A stretch of DNA of 64,000 bases from NCBI RefSeq assembly GCF_020283565.1, contig NC_060061.1, forward strand, positions 43,871,362-43,935,361. The letters run 5' to 3'. Both the position numbers and the translations under genes were made by a program. The notes beneath the pieces are model-generated. The model had not been told where the DNA came from. It saw only the letters and a list, made by a program, of their open reading frames with translations, and did no database searches. This DNA comes from Trifolium pratense. Its lineage: Eukaryota; Streptophyta; Magnoliopsida; Fabales; Fabaceae. Positions 37,038 through 48,392 of the stretch are shown here, in pieces (the first letter of the stretch is position 1; each line of letters starts with the position of its first letter).

Positions 37038-39817
37038 TTACACATTTTCTGGTGCCCAACTTCTATCAACTATTCCTACAAATGGAACGGTCTCTATGAT
37101 CCATTGTTGTTGTCCTCTAACACGATCAACACTTTGCTCAAATTCGTCAGGCATGTTTATAATATGACAAAGTTGAAGCTTTGGCAAGTTGTAGACACCA
37201 GAAGGTACCTCCATCAGTTGAGAAGACAATGCTCCTTCACCAATTTTGATGGAATTCAAATTATACAACCTCCTAAGTACTAGTTGCTTGAGGCTCTTAA
37301 AACCTTTATCAGGAAAATGTAAATTTTCACTTTCATATGCACAATAGAGCATACTAAGGTACAACAAATTTGGAAGATCTTTCAATGATTTCAATGGATC
37401 ATGTGTTAACATGGAGTTTGAGAAGGACAACTTAACAAGGTTTTGAAGCTCTCTAATCCAATATGGAAACCTCTCTAACTTCCCTACAAGGCGAAACTTC
37501 TGAAGTTTATGTAATGATACATCAAAATCCAAATCAATGACTTCATGTTCATTTATTGCAGCAATGTAAAGTTTCTCCAAATGTTGCTTCTCACTAATTG
37601 AAGAACATATAGCTCTTGTGTATTCCTTCTTAACATTAGTCAACCCCAACATTTTTAACTGCTTCAGCCTCTCAAGTTCTGTAATCAGGTTGACTCCACC
37701 ATGATCTGCTTCGACTTCGCGTAGTGTCTGTAGGGAAGCTATGTCTCCAATTCCATGATTCATTTGAATTCCATATCCAACACCTTTAAACATATCATAA
37801 GCTAGAAGGTGTCTTAACTTTGTAAGCTTATTAATCTCTTTTGGTATCTCACACACCAAAGTCCGCCTTAAATCTAAGGTCTCTAGGTTGTGAAGCTTAC
37901 CAATAGATCCAGGAAGATTCCTTACTTTTGTATTTCTAAAGCTTAAATATCTCAAATGGAATAAATCCCCTAAATTTTTTGGAACGTAATGATGCAGTGC
38001 AACATCTTCAAAATCAAGTACTTTTAGTAAATTGTACTTCGAAGGGATACTTGTCACAAAGGAATCTGGTAACTCTTCATTTCGGAAAACATGCAGTGAC
38101 CGAATGTTCGAGCATTCAGCATTTCTTGACTGTAAAGTGCTGGAACTGGATGATATTGTTAGGCGACGAGTCATCCAACCTAGAACTGATTGGTCATCAT
38201 TTTCTCGAGCAAAGTGGCAAAAAACTAGATCCTGAATTTTATCAAGGATCATTTGTCGTATTAAATCATGAACACGACTACTTCTATTTTTTCCATTACT
38301 TGCAAAAGAAGATACATGAACCAAACTTCTATGGATCAACTCTGCTAAATATTGTTCCGCAACTTCTTCCACTGTTTTTCCTGGTTCCTCTTTGACAAAT
38401 CCCTCAGCTACCCATTGCTTAATTAGTCTCATGGTGTTAACTTCACAGTCCTCGGGATATATTCCGAAGTATAAGAAGCATTTTTTGAGAGTGTAAGGTA
38501 AATCATGAAAACTAAAGCCTAAAATCTTTGTTACAACATTTAAACGGGATTGTTGTCCAAGCCTCAACTTAAATTTTCACTATAACATTCCCATTCAAGT
38601 GAATCTCTTTCTTTAGTAGATAAATGACCACCAATAGCCCACAATTGCTAGCGGCAAACCCTTACACTTCTCAACAATTTCAGAAGCTACATTCATAAGA
38701 TTTTCAGGACACAGTCCATTCAAGTCAAAGAATGCCTTCTTAGAAAAAAGCTCCAAAGATATTCATGATTCAAAGGTTTCAACTCATGCACTTGAACCAA
38801 AGAAGATCTCCTGCAAGATGTGGCAACATTGATCTTTCTAGTTGTGATTAGTATCCTACTTCCTTTTTTACTATCAATCAAACAATATTCAAACTCATTC
38901 CAAAAGTTTCCATCCCACGCATCATCAAACAAGATGAAATACCTTTTATTTTGCAAGAAGCACCTTACTTCATCAATCAACGAATCTCGATCCATTTCAG
39001 AAATACTTGGAGGAGGATTGTCCCCTTTTTGTTTGTAAAACTTTTGCAACATGTCCCTCAACAACCCATCAACCGTGTATGATTGAGACACTGTGATCCA
39101 TAGACGACAAACACCAAAGTGTCCAATGACTTTCTCGCTATCAAAAACTTTCTTGGCAAGAGTTGTTTTACCTTGCCCTCCCATTTCCACCACAGATACG
39201 ACAGTGCGCTCTTCTCTCCCCCTTACCAACCAACTAATCAAGTCTTCTCTCGGGGCTTCAAACTCCACAACTTCTTCAATGTAAAATGGAGCCTTTCTAA
39301 GGTTATTCAGTGTTGTTTTTCGATTTGCTGCAGAACTACTCGATCCTTCACTCGGAAAAGATTGAATTTGAAAACCATGACCTTTTCCAGTAGTATCCTC
39401 CATTGCATTAACTAGTGACTTAACATTCTGAATCTTGTAAGCTATTTGTAGACGAGCACTCATGGTTTTGAGAAAGTCGCCGGTCTTGGGAAGTAAAGCT
39501 GCACATCCAGGATCATGAGGTTGTTCTCCCTCACATATGATATATTCATCAATGACATCTTGTATGCGAAAAGAGGTTCTCTTAGCTGTTTGACCTTTGC
39601 TAATTTGATTCCACCATGTGTGTTATCTTCTTCAGCTTCTGCCATTCTATCTGCACAGTTGATGAATTCTTCAATTTCTTTTAGTTCATTTTTCATTTCT
39701 GCAACTTCTTTGGGGACACCTCTTATCATATTGGTTGCTTCCTTTAACAGTGGAAACAAATGATCACGAGCTATCGGAAGCAACTGATAACGAGCAAAAG
39801 AAAGCACAGTGTCACAC
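37038..39817 (-). pseudogene. RPM1-like CC-NBS-LRR gene, broken
   Basis: Read on the minus strand, the parts occur in normal order. An Rx-type coiled-coil start (VLSFARYQLLP) comes first, then the NB-ARC P-loop MGGQGKTTLAKK and kinase-2-like ILFDDAWD. RNBS-B GSRILITTRK, GLPL (CKGLPLAIV) and MHD-like VHDLIRQ follow. About a dozen LRRs run to the stop at 37038. Reading frame is lost near 39570 (TTCGC where TTCCGC is expected), near 38760, near 38640 (an extra G in GTGGGCT) and near 38570. No ATG precedes the coiled coil: at 39818 the gene runs straight into an inverted piece of another gene. Intact relatives are intracellular immune receptors of about 900-950 residues. This copy should not make a full receptor, though the 509-codon LRR part is open. 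Confidence 0.85.
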
Positions 39818-40890
39818 GTCTCTCCATCTCCTTGTCGATTTCAATCTCGTTATCGACAGCGGTTCTTTGCAAAACAGATTTTTGCTTCAACTTTTGCCCG
39901 TTCTCCCCAAGCTCAGGAGAGTAACCAGAGCTACCATGGACGTCACCATCCTCCCTCCCCTTAGTCGGCGATCGAACATGTTTTGAAAGTTCTTTGATAT
40001 AACGCTTGATCATGTCATTGTTACATACATCCATGCTATCAAGATAGATGTTGAGGTTCTAAAATAATAAAATGATTTACTTAGTTTTTTTTTTTATAAG
40101 CAAAAATTGAATTATAAGGAGTACGAGGGTTACCCAACCCTTACAATTCTTATAGCAACCATTACATGCTAATAATGCAATTTAAAGGATCCTTACACCA
40201 ATCCGAAAAAACACAAGAAGACTTACTAGCTATTTTACCTATAAACCAAAACATGAAATATAAATAATCTTGTCTTCTAAGGCTTTCCAATTAATAGCTT
40301 CTCCTCTAAAAACCAAATTATTACGCGCACGCCATGTACACCAAGTGGTGGCCAACCAAATAACGTGACGAGCTTTTTCACATTTCTTATTTTTCAATTC
40401 TACATATTTACTTAGTTCTTTTTCAATTCTACATATTTACTTATAAAGACACAAAAATGGATTGAATGAAAACACACAAAAATGATTTACTTTGTTCTTT
40501 TTGGATGCTACGTATTCATTTATAAAGACACACAAAAATGGATTCAACGAAAACAACTTTTGATAAACAGATTTGTACCTCTATAGCATCCATTATGTCC
40601 CTGAGAGTGATGTCTGTCGTAGATCCAGCATGTGCAATATCTTCAGTAACATGAATCCTCACGCTCATGAACCACCTGTAACAAAAGTTTATTAAAATTT
40701 GTGAAACTCGTGATATTTCATAAAGATGACCTTGATTAATCACTAGAACTTTTGATTTAATCGCTAGAACCTTTGATTTAATTACTAGAACTTATTATAC
40801 GGCCATTACATTGTCATCCATAGGTTCAGTTGAGGAAATATGCATGACTAAGCCAGTACCATCGTTTTGAGGGTGGATGCTACACAAACA
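39818..40890 (-). pseudogene. Inverted 5' half of the duplicated unknown gene (copy A)
   Basis: On the minus strand this matches the intact copy at about 42448-43193, including its intron 2, exon 3, intron 3 and the first part of exon 4. Exon 4 stops being homologous at GGAGATGGAGAGAC, where the sequence passes into the NBS-LRR remnant. Exon 3 has a one-base insertion relative to copy B (gtgaggattc versus gtggggttc), which destroys the frame. A LINE fragment sits in intron 3. The 3' half of the same gene lies in the opposite orientation from 40944. Confidence 0.8.
40086..40405 (-). mobile_element. 5'-truncated LINE insertion with target-site duplication
   Basis: It is absent from the matching intron of copy B. 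The flanking sequence atttacttagtt occurs on both sides (40074-40085 and 40406-40417). On the minus strand the element ends in an A12 tail. Upstream of the tail it encodes VIWLATTWCTWRARNNLVFRG then WKALEDKI, the C-terminal end typical of plant LINE reverse-transcriptase proteins. It is a short 3' end only and cannot move by itself. Confidence 0.85.
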
Positions 40891-40943
40891 CTTTTTTTTT
40901 TTTTGAGGGTTGAGAGCTTTCAATAACCCACAAATACATTACC

Positions 40944-41693
40944 GAGACTTAAAAACTTTGGTACAATCTCCTTGTCAGAAGACATAGCTGAAGGATCCAA
41001 AGTGAATAAAAGAACAATTAGTAAAGAAACTTTTGTTCGCACCGAGACACAACCAAAGAGGGCGAACAAACACGTAGGGTATTTATCAAATCCAGTGAAT
41101 GAGGATGATCTCACGAAAGCTAACGATGATAGTCAAACTTACCGACCATTCAACAGTGACTACCGGAGATGTGGCAATGACAAGGTAAAAAACATTTGCA
41201 TGATTAAGTAATGAATGTAAATTAGCATGTAGATAGTACATAAAAGTTTGCTTGATGTTTAATGTTATATTTACAAATTTAAATTATTAATGAAGGGCAC
41301 AACACTGAGAAGTGCAACGACAATGCCGAGAAGACTGAGTTTTACAATGACAATGCCGAGAAGGCTGAGTTTTACACCTAGTGAATGCTCAATGTAACAA
41401 CCCAATATTTTACATGCTTGATTTTCTTAATCTATTATTTGTTCAACTATTTATTTTGTATATAAAGAATTTAGATTTAATTATTTGATAAGCACCTTAA
41501 TTTTATTTATTTTCATTTTAACTATTTATTGAGTATATGTAATTTGACAAATTTATATTGCGACTATAATTAAAAGGTTATTCTTTACATTGACTTATTC
41601 TTATCACTTGATGATTCATTAATTAATTGAGTAATCATTTTTATACTTATCATTCGGTGATTTGTTTTATTTGAAGCAATTGTCAATTTATTG
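40944..41693 (+). pseudogene. 3' half of the duplicated unknown gene (copy A)
   Basis: It matches copy B from the GAGACTTAAAAAC junction in exon 4, through exon 5 and the downstream sequence, to TCAATTTATTG at 41693 (copy B 43901). An in-frame exon-4 part is open to 41211. In exon 5 a 30-base segment 'gccgagaagactgagttttaca' is tandemly duplicated. It has no promoter or 5' part in the right orientation, so it is non-functional unless captured by another transcript. Confidence 0.75.
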
Positions 41694-42299
41694 TCAATTG
41701 AGTAATCATTTTTATACTTATCATTCGGTGATTTGTTTTAAATGTTTTCTCTATGAGCTACATATTGATCCCATTGATCAATGAAATTTACGGAGCAATT
41801 CACTTTGGGAAAGCACACGGCAATAAGCTACATCTCATCCATTGATTAAATCCGGCCGTTAAAATTTTTGTTGTGTATCGGTGCGAGACTGATTTTGCCT
41901 GCGCACCGTAGTCGGATCATATTATTCAATTATAAAATTTGATAAATCAAACCGATATACTAAATCTAAGAAGTTACAACCCTGTTATTTAATCATTGAA
42001 AATTAGTAACAGGGTCTTATAATTATGGACGGAGCCGGAGGCAACAATAGATCAAAATAAAAGTTTTGACTAAGTTGTGTAATCATGTGTGGGGTGCGTT
42101 GGGTATAGGGCGGGTATAAGTGCATTAAATGTGAGTGTTAGTTTTGATTGATTTAATGCTTTCAATTGCATACTTAACTAAGCATAGTAGGGAAAAATGC
42201 TACTTGACTTTATAACACAAAAGAAGGAGCAGAGCAAACCATAGTACTATATCTGTTATTCATCGTTTCCACCAGCTTTTCTTCTTCCGTCCTCCAACA
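41694..42299. other. Upstream region of copy B
   Basis: A 46-base block ending 'cattcggtgatttgttttaa' duplicates sequence just before it (near 41625-41680). The remainder may hold the promoter and leader of the copy B gene. Nothing specific is recognised. Confidence 0.4.
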
Positions 42300-43606
42300 A
42301 TGGATCTCAACAACAAATACATTCTGGTCTCCAGCCTTGCAAGAGGAAGCAATTCGTAAATTCATAACCAACTTTAACTTTCATTTACACGATTTAAAGT
42401 TGATAACTTTATCTATATTCCATGATATTAATAAAGAAAAATGTGTTTGTGTAGCATCCACCCTCAAAACGATGGTACTGGCTCGGTCATGCATATTTCC
42501 TCAACTGAGCCTATGGATGACAATGTAATGGCTGTATAATAAGTTCTAGCAATTAAATCAAAGGTTCTAGCGATTAAATCAAAAGTTCTAATGATTACTC
42601 AAGGTCGTGTTTATGAAATATCACGAGTTTCACAAATTTTAATAAACTTTTGTTACAGGTGGTTCATGAGCGTGGGGTTCATGTTACTGAAGATGTTGCA
42701 CATGCTGGATCTACGACAGACATCACTCTCAGGGATATAATGGATGCTATAGAGGTACAAATCTGTTTTATCAAAAGTTGTTTTCGTTGAATCCATTTTT
42801 GTGTGTATTTATAAATAAATACGTAGCATCCAAAAAGAACAAAGTAAATCATTTTTGTGTGTTTTCATTCAATCCATTTTTGTGTCTTTATAAGTAAATA
42901 TGTAGAATAAAAAAGAACTAAGTAAATCATTTTATTATTTTAGAACTTCAACATCCGTCTTGATAGCATGGATGTATGTAACACTGACATGATCAAGCAT
43001 TATATCAAAGATCTTTCAAAACATGTTGTTCGATCACCGACTAAGGGGAGGGAGGATGGTGATGTCCACAGTAGCTCTGGTTACTCTCCTGAGCTTGGGG
43101 AGAATGGGCAAAAGCTGAAGCAAAAATTTGTTTTGCAAAGAACCGCTGTCGATAACGAGATCGAAATCGACAAGGAGATGGAGAGACTTAAAAACTCTGG
43201 TACAATCTCCTTGTCTGAAGACATAGCTGAAGGATCCAAAGTGAAGAAAAAAACAATTAGTAAAGAATCTTTTGTTCGCACCGAGACACAACCAAAGAGG
43301 GCGAACAAGCGCGTAGGGTATTTTTCAAATCCAGTGAATGAGGATGATCTCGCGAAAGCTAACGATGATAGTCAAACTTACCAACCATTCAACAGTGACT
43401 ACCGGAGATGTGGCAATGACAAGGTAAAAAACATTTGCATGATTAAGTAATGAATGTAAATTAGCATGTAGATAGTACATAAAAATTTGCTTGATGTTTA
43501 ATGTTATATTTACAAATTTAAATTGTTGATGAAGGGAACAACACTGAGAAGTGCAACGACGATGCCGAGAAGACTGAGTTTTACACCTGATGAATGCTCA
43601 ATGTAA
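42300..43606 (+). CDS. Unrecognised five-exon gene (copy B)
   Basis: Exons are 42300-42355, 42455-42524, 42659-42754, 42944-43423 and 43535-43606. All joins keep frame and use GT-AG sites, giving 257 residues. I do not recognise the family. The middle contains DITLRDIMDAIENFNIRLDS followed by MIKHYIKDLSKH, which looks helical, perhaps coiled coil. The rest is charged and basic (KRANKRVGY, RSPTKGRED) and ends MPRRLSFTPDECSM. No signal peptide or membrane segment is seen. If intron 4 is not spliced, translation ends at 43450 after VKNICMIK. Exon structure and partial conservation with copy A suggest a once-real gene. It could equally be part of a transposon-borne gene of the Ulp1-associated kind; that is a guess from composition. 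Confidence 0.55.
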
Positions 43607-43901
43607 CAACCCAATATTTTACATACTTGATTTTCTTAATCTATTATTTGTTCAACTATTTATTTTGTATATAAAGAATTTAGATTTAATTATTTGATAA
43701 GCACCTTAATTTTATTTATTTTCATTTTAACTATTTATTGAGTATATGTAATTTGACAAATTTATATGCGACTATAATTAAAAGGTTATTCTTTACATTG
43801 ACTTATTCTTATCACTTGATGATTCATTAATTAATTGAGTAATCATTTTTATACTTATCATTCGGTGATTTGTTTTATTTGAAACAATTGTCAATTTATT
43901 G

Positions 43902-44368
43902 GCCAAGAGGAATATATAACATTAGATTAGATTTAGAGATAAATCTTCCCTTGGCCTTCTGATCGTGTGTCTTGCAAAGTTGACTTTCAATCCAATGTTT
44001 ACTCCAATACTATGTTGAATCATTCATTGTCACAATTCATTACAATTAATTCTATGATTCTCTCATTATCTCCCTAATCATATTTTTATTTCTTACACAC
44101 ATTCATATCCGTCTTTTTATTCCATCTAAAATATATTCTCTAAGTTCCCCAAGTAATCGTCTCTCGGTACCGACAATTGTTCTTAGTACAACCATTAGTC
44201 TCAAAGAAACAATAAGTACTCGATCGTTCGGTTGACCGTAGGATATCGAGAGTCAACATCGTTGAAATGAAGTTCTTCAAGTAAGGGTTTTATCCCCATA
44301 TATTCATGCTACTTTTTCCTGTCCCAATGTTCGTTCCATCCCATCCAAACCTTGTCACAATAAGCTAG
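43902..44368. other. Intergenic DNA, nothing recognised
   Basis: Single-copy-looking AT-rich sequence following the end of the duplication at 43901. Confidence 0.5.
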
Positions 44369-44371
44369 TAA

Positions 44372-44700
44372 GAGCATCCACAATGGAGATACTCATTTTT
44401 GAGTACTTAACTGGACCCCACGTGTACACATCACTTATTTATAATTTTTTAATAATAGTACCTAATAAGTACTCGATCCATCCAACCAAAATCTCTTAAA
44501 AAGTTCTAAATAAGTCCCACCAATAACACATTCCACCAATAACTATTCATCATTATAAATGGGACCCACAAAAACAAAATAGGTACCACTTCTTATTATA
44601 GAACCAGTACCTATTAGGTACTCTTTGTGTTTTGCTCCAATGAGAGTACCTATTAGATACTAGTACTTAAAAAAATAAGTACTCACCATTGGAGATGGTC
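44372..44700. mobile_element. PIF/Harbinger-type MITE with TAA duplication
   Basis: The ends GAGCATCCACAATGGAGA and, inverted, GACCATCTCCAATGGTGA are terminal inverted repeats. The trinucleotide TAA flanks the element at 44369-44371 and 44701-44703, as expected for Tourist-like elements. The 329-base interior has internal 'gtacctatta' repeats and no gene. Confidence 0.8.
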
Positions 44701-44770
44701 TAACATTAGTCCAGTGACACCAATTTAAGATAATAAAAAAGTAGTAATTTTATATCGAAAACAACACTTT

Positions 44771-45079
44771 GACTCTGTTCGGTAAAAAATAGTGGATGAT
44801 TGATAAGCTAACTTATAGCGGATGAGCTTATGGTGGATAACTTATAAGTATGAAATGACATAAAAAATAAATATTTAATTAATATTTAATTTTTTCAAGT
44901 AAGATTGTACGGGTAAAATTGGGAGAAAATATGATAAGCGATAGATTATAAGCTACTTGAAATAGTGTTTGAAAAATAAATTATAAACTAGTAAAATAAA
45001 CTATAAACTCTTTAAAAAATTGTTACTAAATAGAACTTATAAGTTATAAGCTCAATATTTCGTCTTACTAAACAGAGCC
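44771..45079. mobile_element. MITE with GGCTCTGTTTGGTA-like ends
   Basis: The left end is GACTCTGTTCGGTAA and the right end inverted is GGCTCTGTTTAGTAA. The interior is rich in 'ataagctaacttata' motifs. A TTT trinucleotide flanks both sides but could be chance. Confidence 0.6.
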
Positions 45080-45555
45080 TTTAAAAACAAAGTTTGAAAT
45101 AGATTTAGAATAGATTTACTATTTAGTGTACCTTTTTTGCTGATGAAGAACTGGATGAAGATGAATTGGTAGATTCAGATCTTTTTTTTTTTTTTTTTCT
45201 TTCTTTCTAATAGCGCAGGGGCACAGCGATAAATACAGTGGAAAGAAGATTGATTGATGGCTCATCACAGAGCAGAAAACTTTTTCTCTTAGCCTTGGGA
45301 GTATACAAGCCATCAATACACTGTCTACCAAATCTCCTCTGTGGGATACGTTGCAGCAGTAAACCCAATCCTTTGTTGGACTTTGTAATTAAAATTCAAA
45401 TTAACAGTCAAAAGGACCATCATAACAAAGTACTATAATTAATAGACTAATGCATAACTGGTTCACCGTGATCAAGTGATATAACGAATACGAATTTTAT
45501 AAAAAAAAAAATTATTGGATTGAAAGTTTATATTATATAGATCATCCATAAAAAA
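45080..45555. other. Intergenic DNA with a possible coding scrap
   Basis: On the minus strand between about 45230 and 45360 the sequence has more balanced composition. It reads RIPQRRFGRQCIDGLYTPKA in one frame, but I cannot place it in a family. A T18 run precedes it. Confidence 0.3.
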
Positions 45556-46337
45556 ATGAGGAGGGTTATATTGACTCCAAGAGTAACTTTAAAGAGTTAC
45601 TCCATATCCCCACCCTTGATTTTGTTTAGATCTAATGGACTAAATTTTATTCTCAATAATAATCATAGACCTCATCTTCCCTAATTATTCTTCACAACAT
45701 TATGATTCCCTATTTGTCAAAATTAATACATTCCTTTTCTTTTATTCTATCAATTAAGGAATAACATAGGTCCCTAGATCAAAATCATCAGGAAGTAGAA
45801 GAGAAAGGTTCTTGACATATTCTTTTTTAGGGTTAGGTTTAGCATATATAAGATTACAATTAATCTTAAGGAATGACACTTGACATTCTTGATAATGTTT
45901 ACATGTCCCTATATAAAATCATCAACAAATTCAATATGTTAAAAAAATCAACAAATTCAACTTGTTATTTATAGAGAGATGTAATGTCACTTGACACATT
46001 CTTTTTGCTTTCATGGTTAAGAAATCATTCTTGCACAATACACATGAGATTCGAAAGAATATGTGGATATTGTTTCTTCTTTTCTTATTTTAACAATTAT
46101 TAATTGTGGTATAAAAAATATGATTAAGGAAACAATGAATATTGAGTATAATAAAAGGAAATTATAAAACTGTAAAAAAAAAATAATCATAAATGTGATG
46201 AGAAATAATTGGGGAAGATGAAGTCCATTATTATTAATGAGAATTAATTTTAGTCCATTAGATTTAAACAAAATCAAGGGTGGGGATGTGGAGTAACTCT
46301 TTAAAATTACTCTTGGAGTCAATATAACCCTCCTCAT
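45556..46337. mobile_element. Long-terminal-inverted-repeat element (about 780 bp)
   Basis: The first roughly 170 bases (starting ATGAGGAGGGTTATATTGAC) return as a reverse complement at the other end (GTCAATATAACCCTCCTCAT at 46318-46337) with few changes. The arms include 'gggtggggatgtggagtaac' and 'ttagtccattagatttaaac'. There is no transposase, so it is a non-autonomous foldback or Mutator-like element. A reading frame spanning one arm is fortuitous. Confidence 0.8.
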
Positions 46338-46523
46338 ATATATATTGTCCCTCTATCCCAACATTAAGTTTCTCTACAATCCCTTCGTCACAAATAAAAA
46401 TCACCTATATATTATTCCTCCCTAAATTTTTTTCATTAGTTTAATTTTCTTTTAATGTATATATTGCCCCCACATCATAAAATTTCTAACTCCGTCACTG
46501 CTCACAAATGTTTTAATTAAGTG
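46338..46523. other. Short spacer before the copia fragment
   Basis: No LTR or polypurine tract is visible where the copia 3' end should be, so the element is truncated here. Confidence 0.5.
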
Positions 46524-48392
46524 TCATGCTAAACAGTGCTCTCGGGCACTCAGCCATACTGTTTGAGTAGCACAACTGGTTGCTGCTATATATTCTGCTT
46601 CTGCCGTAGAAAGTGCGACAACTGGTTGTTTCTTTGAAGACCACGAAATTGCTCCAGTACCCAGATGAAATGCATACCCTGACGTGCTTTTTCTTGTTTC
46701 TAAATCTCCAGCCCAATCACTATCGGTATATCCAACAAGCTTCACATCACTATTACTACCATAAAATATTCCTTCGGTCAGAGTACCTTTGATTTAACGA
46801 AGAATCCGCTTAGCTCCTTGTAAGTGACTAACACGCGGCTCCTCCATGTATCTGCTGAGCAAACCAACTCCATATACTATATCTGGCCTTGTTGCTGTCA
46901 AATATCTCAAACTTCCAATCAAACTTTTATAATAAGTTGAATCTACTCTTTTTCCATCATTCTTTCTTGTCAGCTTCAACTTTTCTTCAACTGGTGTGGA
47001 AATTGGCTTTGAATGCTCCATCTTGAATTTCTTCAAAATATTAGTTGCATACTTTTTCTGAGAAATAAATATCCCATCATTTTGTTGAACGACCTCAATG
47101 CAGAGGAAATAGGACATTAGGCCCAAGTCTGTCATTTCAAATCGTCTAATCATAGCCTCCCTGAATTCTGCAATCATCTTTGAATTATTTCCGGTGAAGA
47201 TTAAATCATCAACGTAAAGGCATACAATAAGAACATCTCCGGGATCAATGAATTTGATATAGAGTGTGTGCTCAAACGGACATCTCTGAAAACCATTCTG
47301 CAGAAAATAAGAATCAATCTTCTTGTACCATGCTCTCGGTGCCTGCTTCAAGCCATACAATGCTTTCTTTAATCTATAGACTTTATCTTCTTTTCCTCGA
47401 ACTACATAACCTGCAGACTGCTCAACATACACTTCTTCTTCCAAAGTACCATTAAGAAATGCAGACTTAACATCCATTTGATGTATTTTCCAATTATTTT
47501 AAGCTGAGAGTGAAATAAGCATGCGAATTGTATCTAACCTTGCAACAGGAGCAAATACCTCAAAATAATCAATACCTGGTTTTTGTTTGTAGCCTTTAGC
47601 CACCAACCTCGCTTTGAAGCGATCAATCTCACCACTAGGTTTGTACTTCGTTTTGTACACCCACTTCACTCCAATAGGCCTTTTGTTTGCTGGTAATTCT
47701 GTCAGCTCCCATGTTTTATTTTTCTCAATTGCATTGATTTCTTCATCCATTGCTTTTATCCAATTTTCATCACCCGAGGCTTCTTCAAAATTCAATGGCT
47801 CACAATCTGCAAATAAAGCAAAGTTGATAATCTCTTCATCCGATGGGTCGTTATCGTTCCCCAAAACACAATCTTGCAGTCTGGCTAGTAATCTCCGCTG
47901 CCTTTGTAGTCTATTAGATGTTTCTGGCTCATCGGGTGTTGGATCTACATGTTCAGTCTCTTGCTCGTTCTCCTCTTCGAAATCATTTGATGTTACTACC
48001 GGCTCTTTTTGTGACTTTGAGGACCAATTCCACATTCCTCCTTCATCAAAAGTCACATCTCGACTGATAATCACCTTCTTTGTCTCTGGGTTGTAAAGTT
48101 TGTAGGCTTTTGAGTTTGGACTATATCCAAAAAAGATACATATTTCACCTTTATCATCTAACTTCTTTCTGAGTTGATCAGGTACGTGAGCATATGCTAT
48201 ACATCCAAAAACTCTGAGGTGCCGGATCGAAGGTCTTCTTCCACTCCATGCTTCTTCGGGAGTCTTTTCTCGAACAGTTTTTCTTGGACACCTATTCAAA
48301 ATATATACTGCGGTAGCAACTGCTTCTGCCCAAAATTCTTTCGGTATTTGTTTTGCTTTGAGCATGCATCTCACCATATCCATGATTGTCCT
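46524..48392 (-). pseudogene. Internal fragment of a Ty1/copia polyprotein
   Basis: On the minus strand one frame runs from the integrase C-terminal region ([15 protein letters not shown] and [14 protein letters not shown]) through reverse transcriptase. RT shows [42 protein letters not shown] and the catalytic YVDD (within CLYVDDLIF). RNase H follows, with YTDSDWAGD and ALSTAEAEYIA. Two TAA codons interrupt it, at 47499-47501 (where Gln is usual) and 46794-46796 (where Tyr is usual), without a frameshift. The gag region, protease, first half of integrase and both LTRs are missing, so it is a dead, truncated copy. The few lesions suggest it is not very old. Confidence 0.93.

Noticed and set aside
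36958..38395. Plus-strand frames across the NBS-LRR region
   Set aside because: They are antisense to the recognisable LRR and NB-ARC sequence.
46017..46337. A 106-codon minus-strand frame
   Set aside because: It is a reading through one arm and the interior of an inverted-repeat element.
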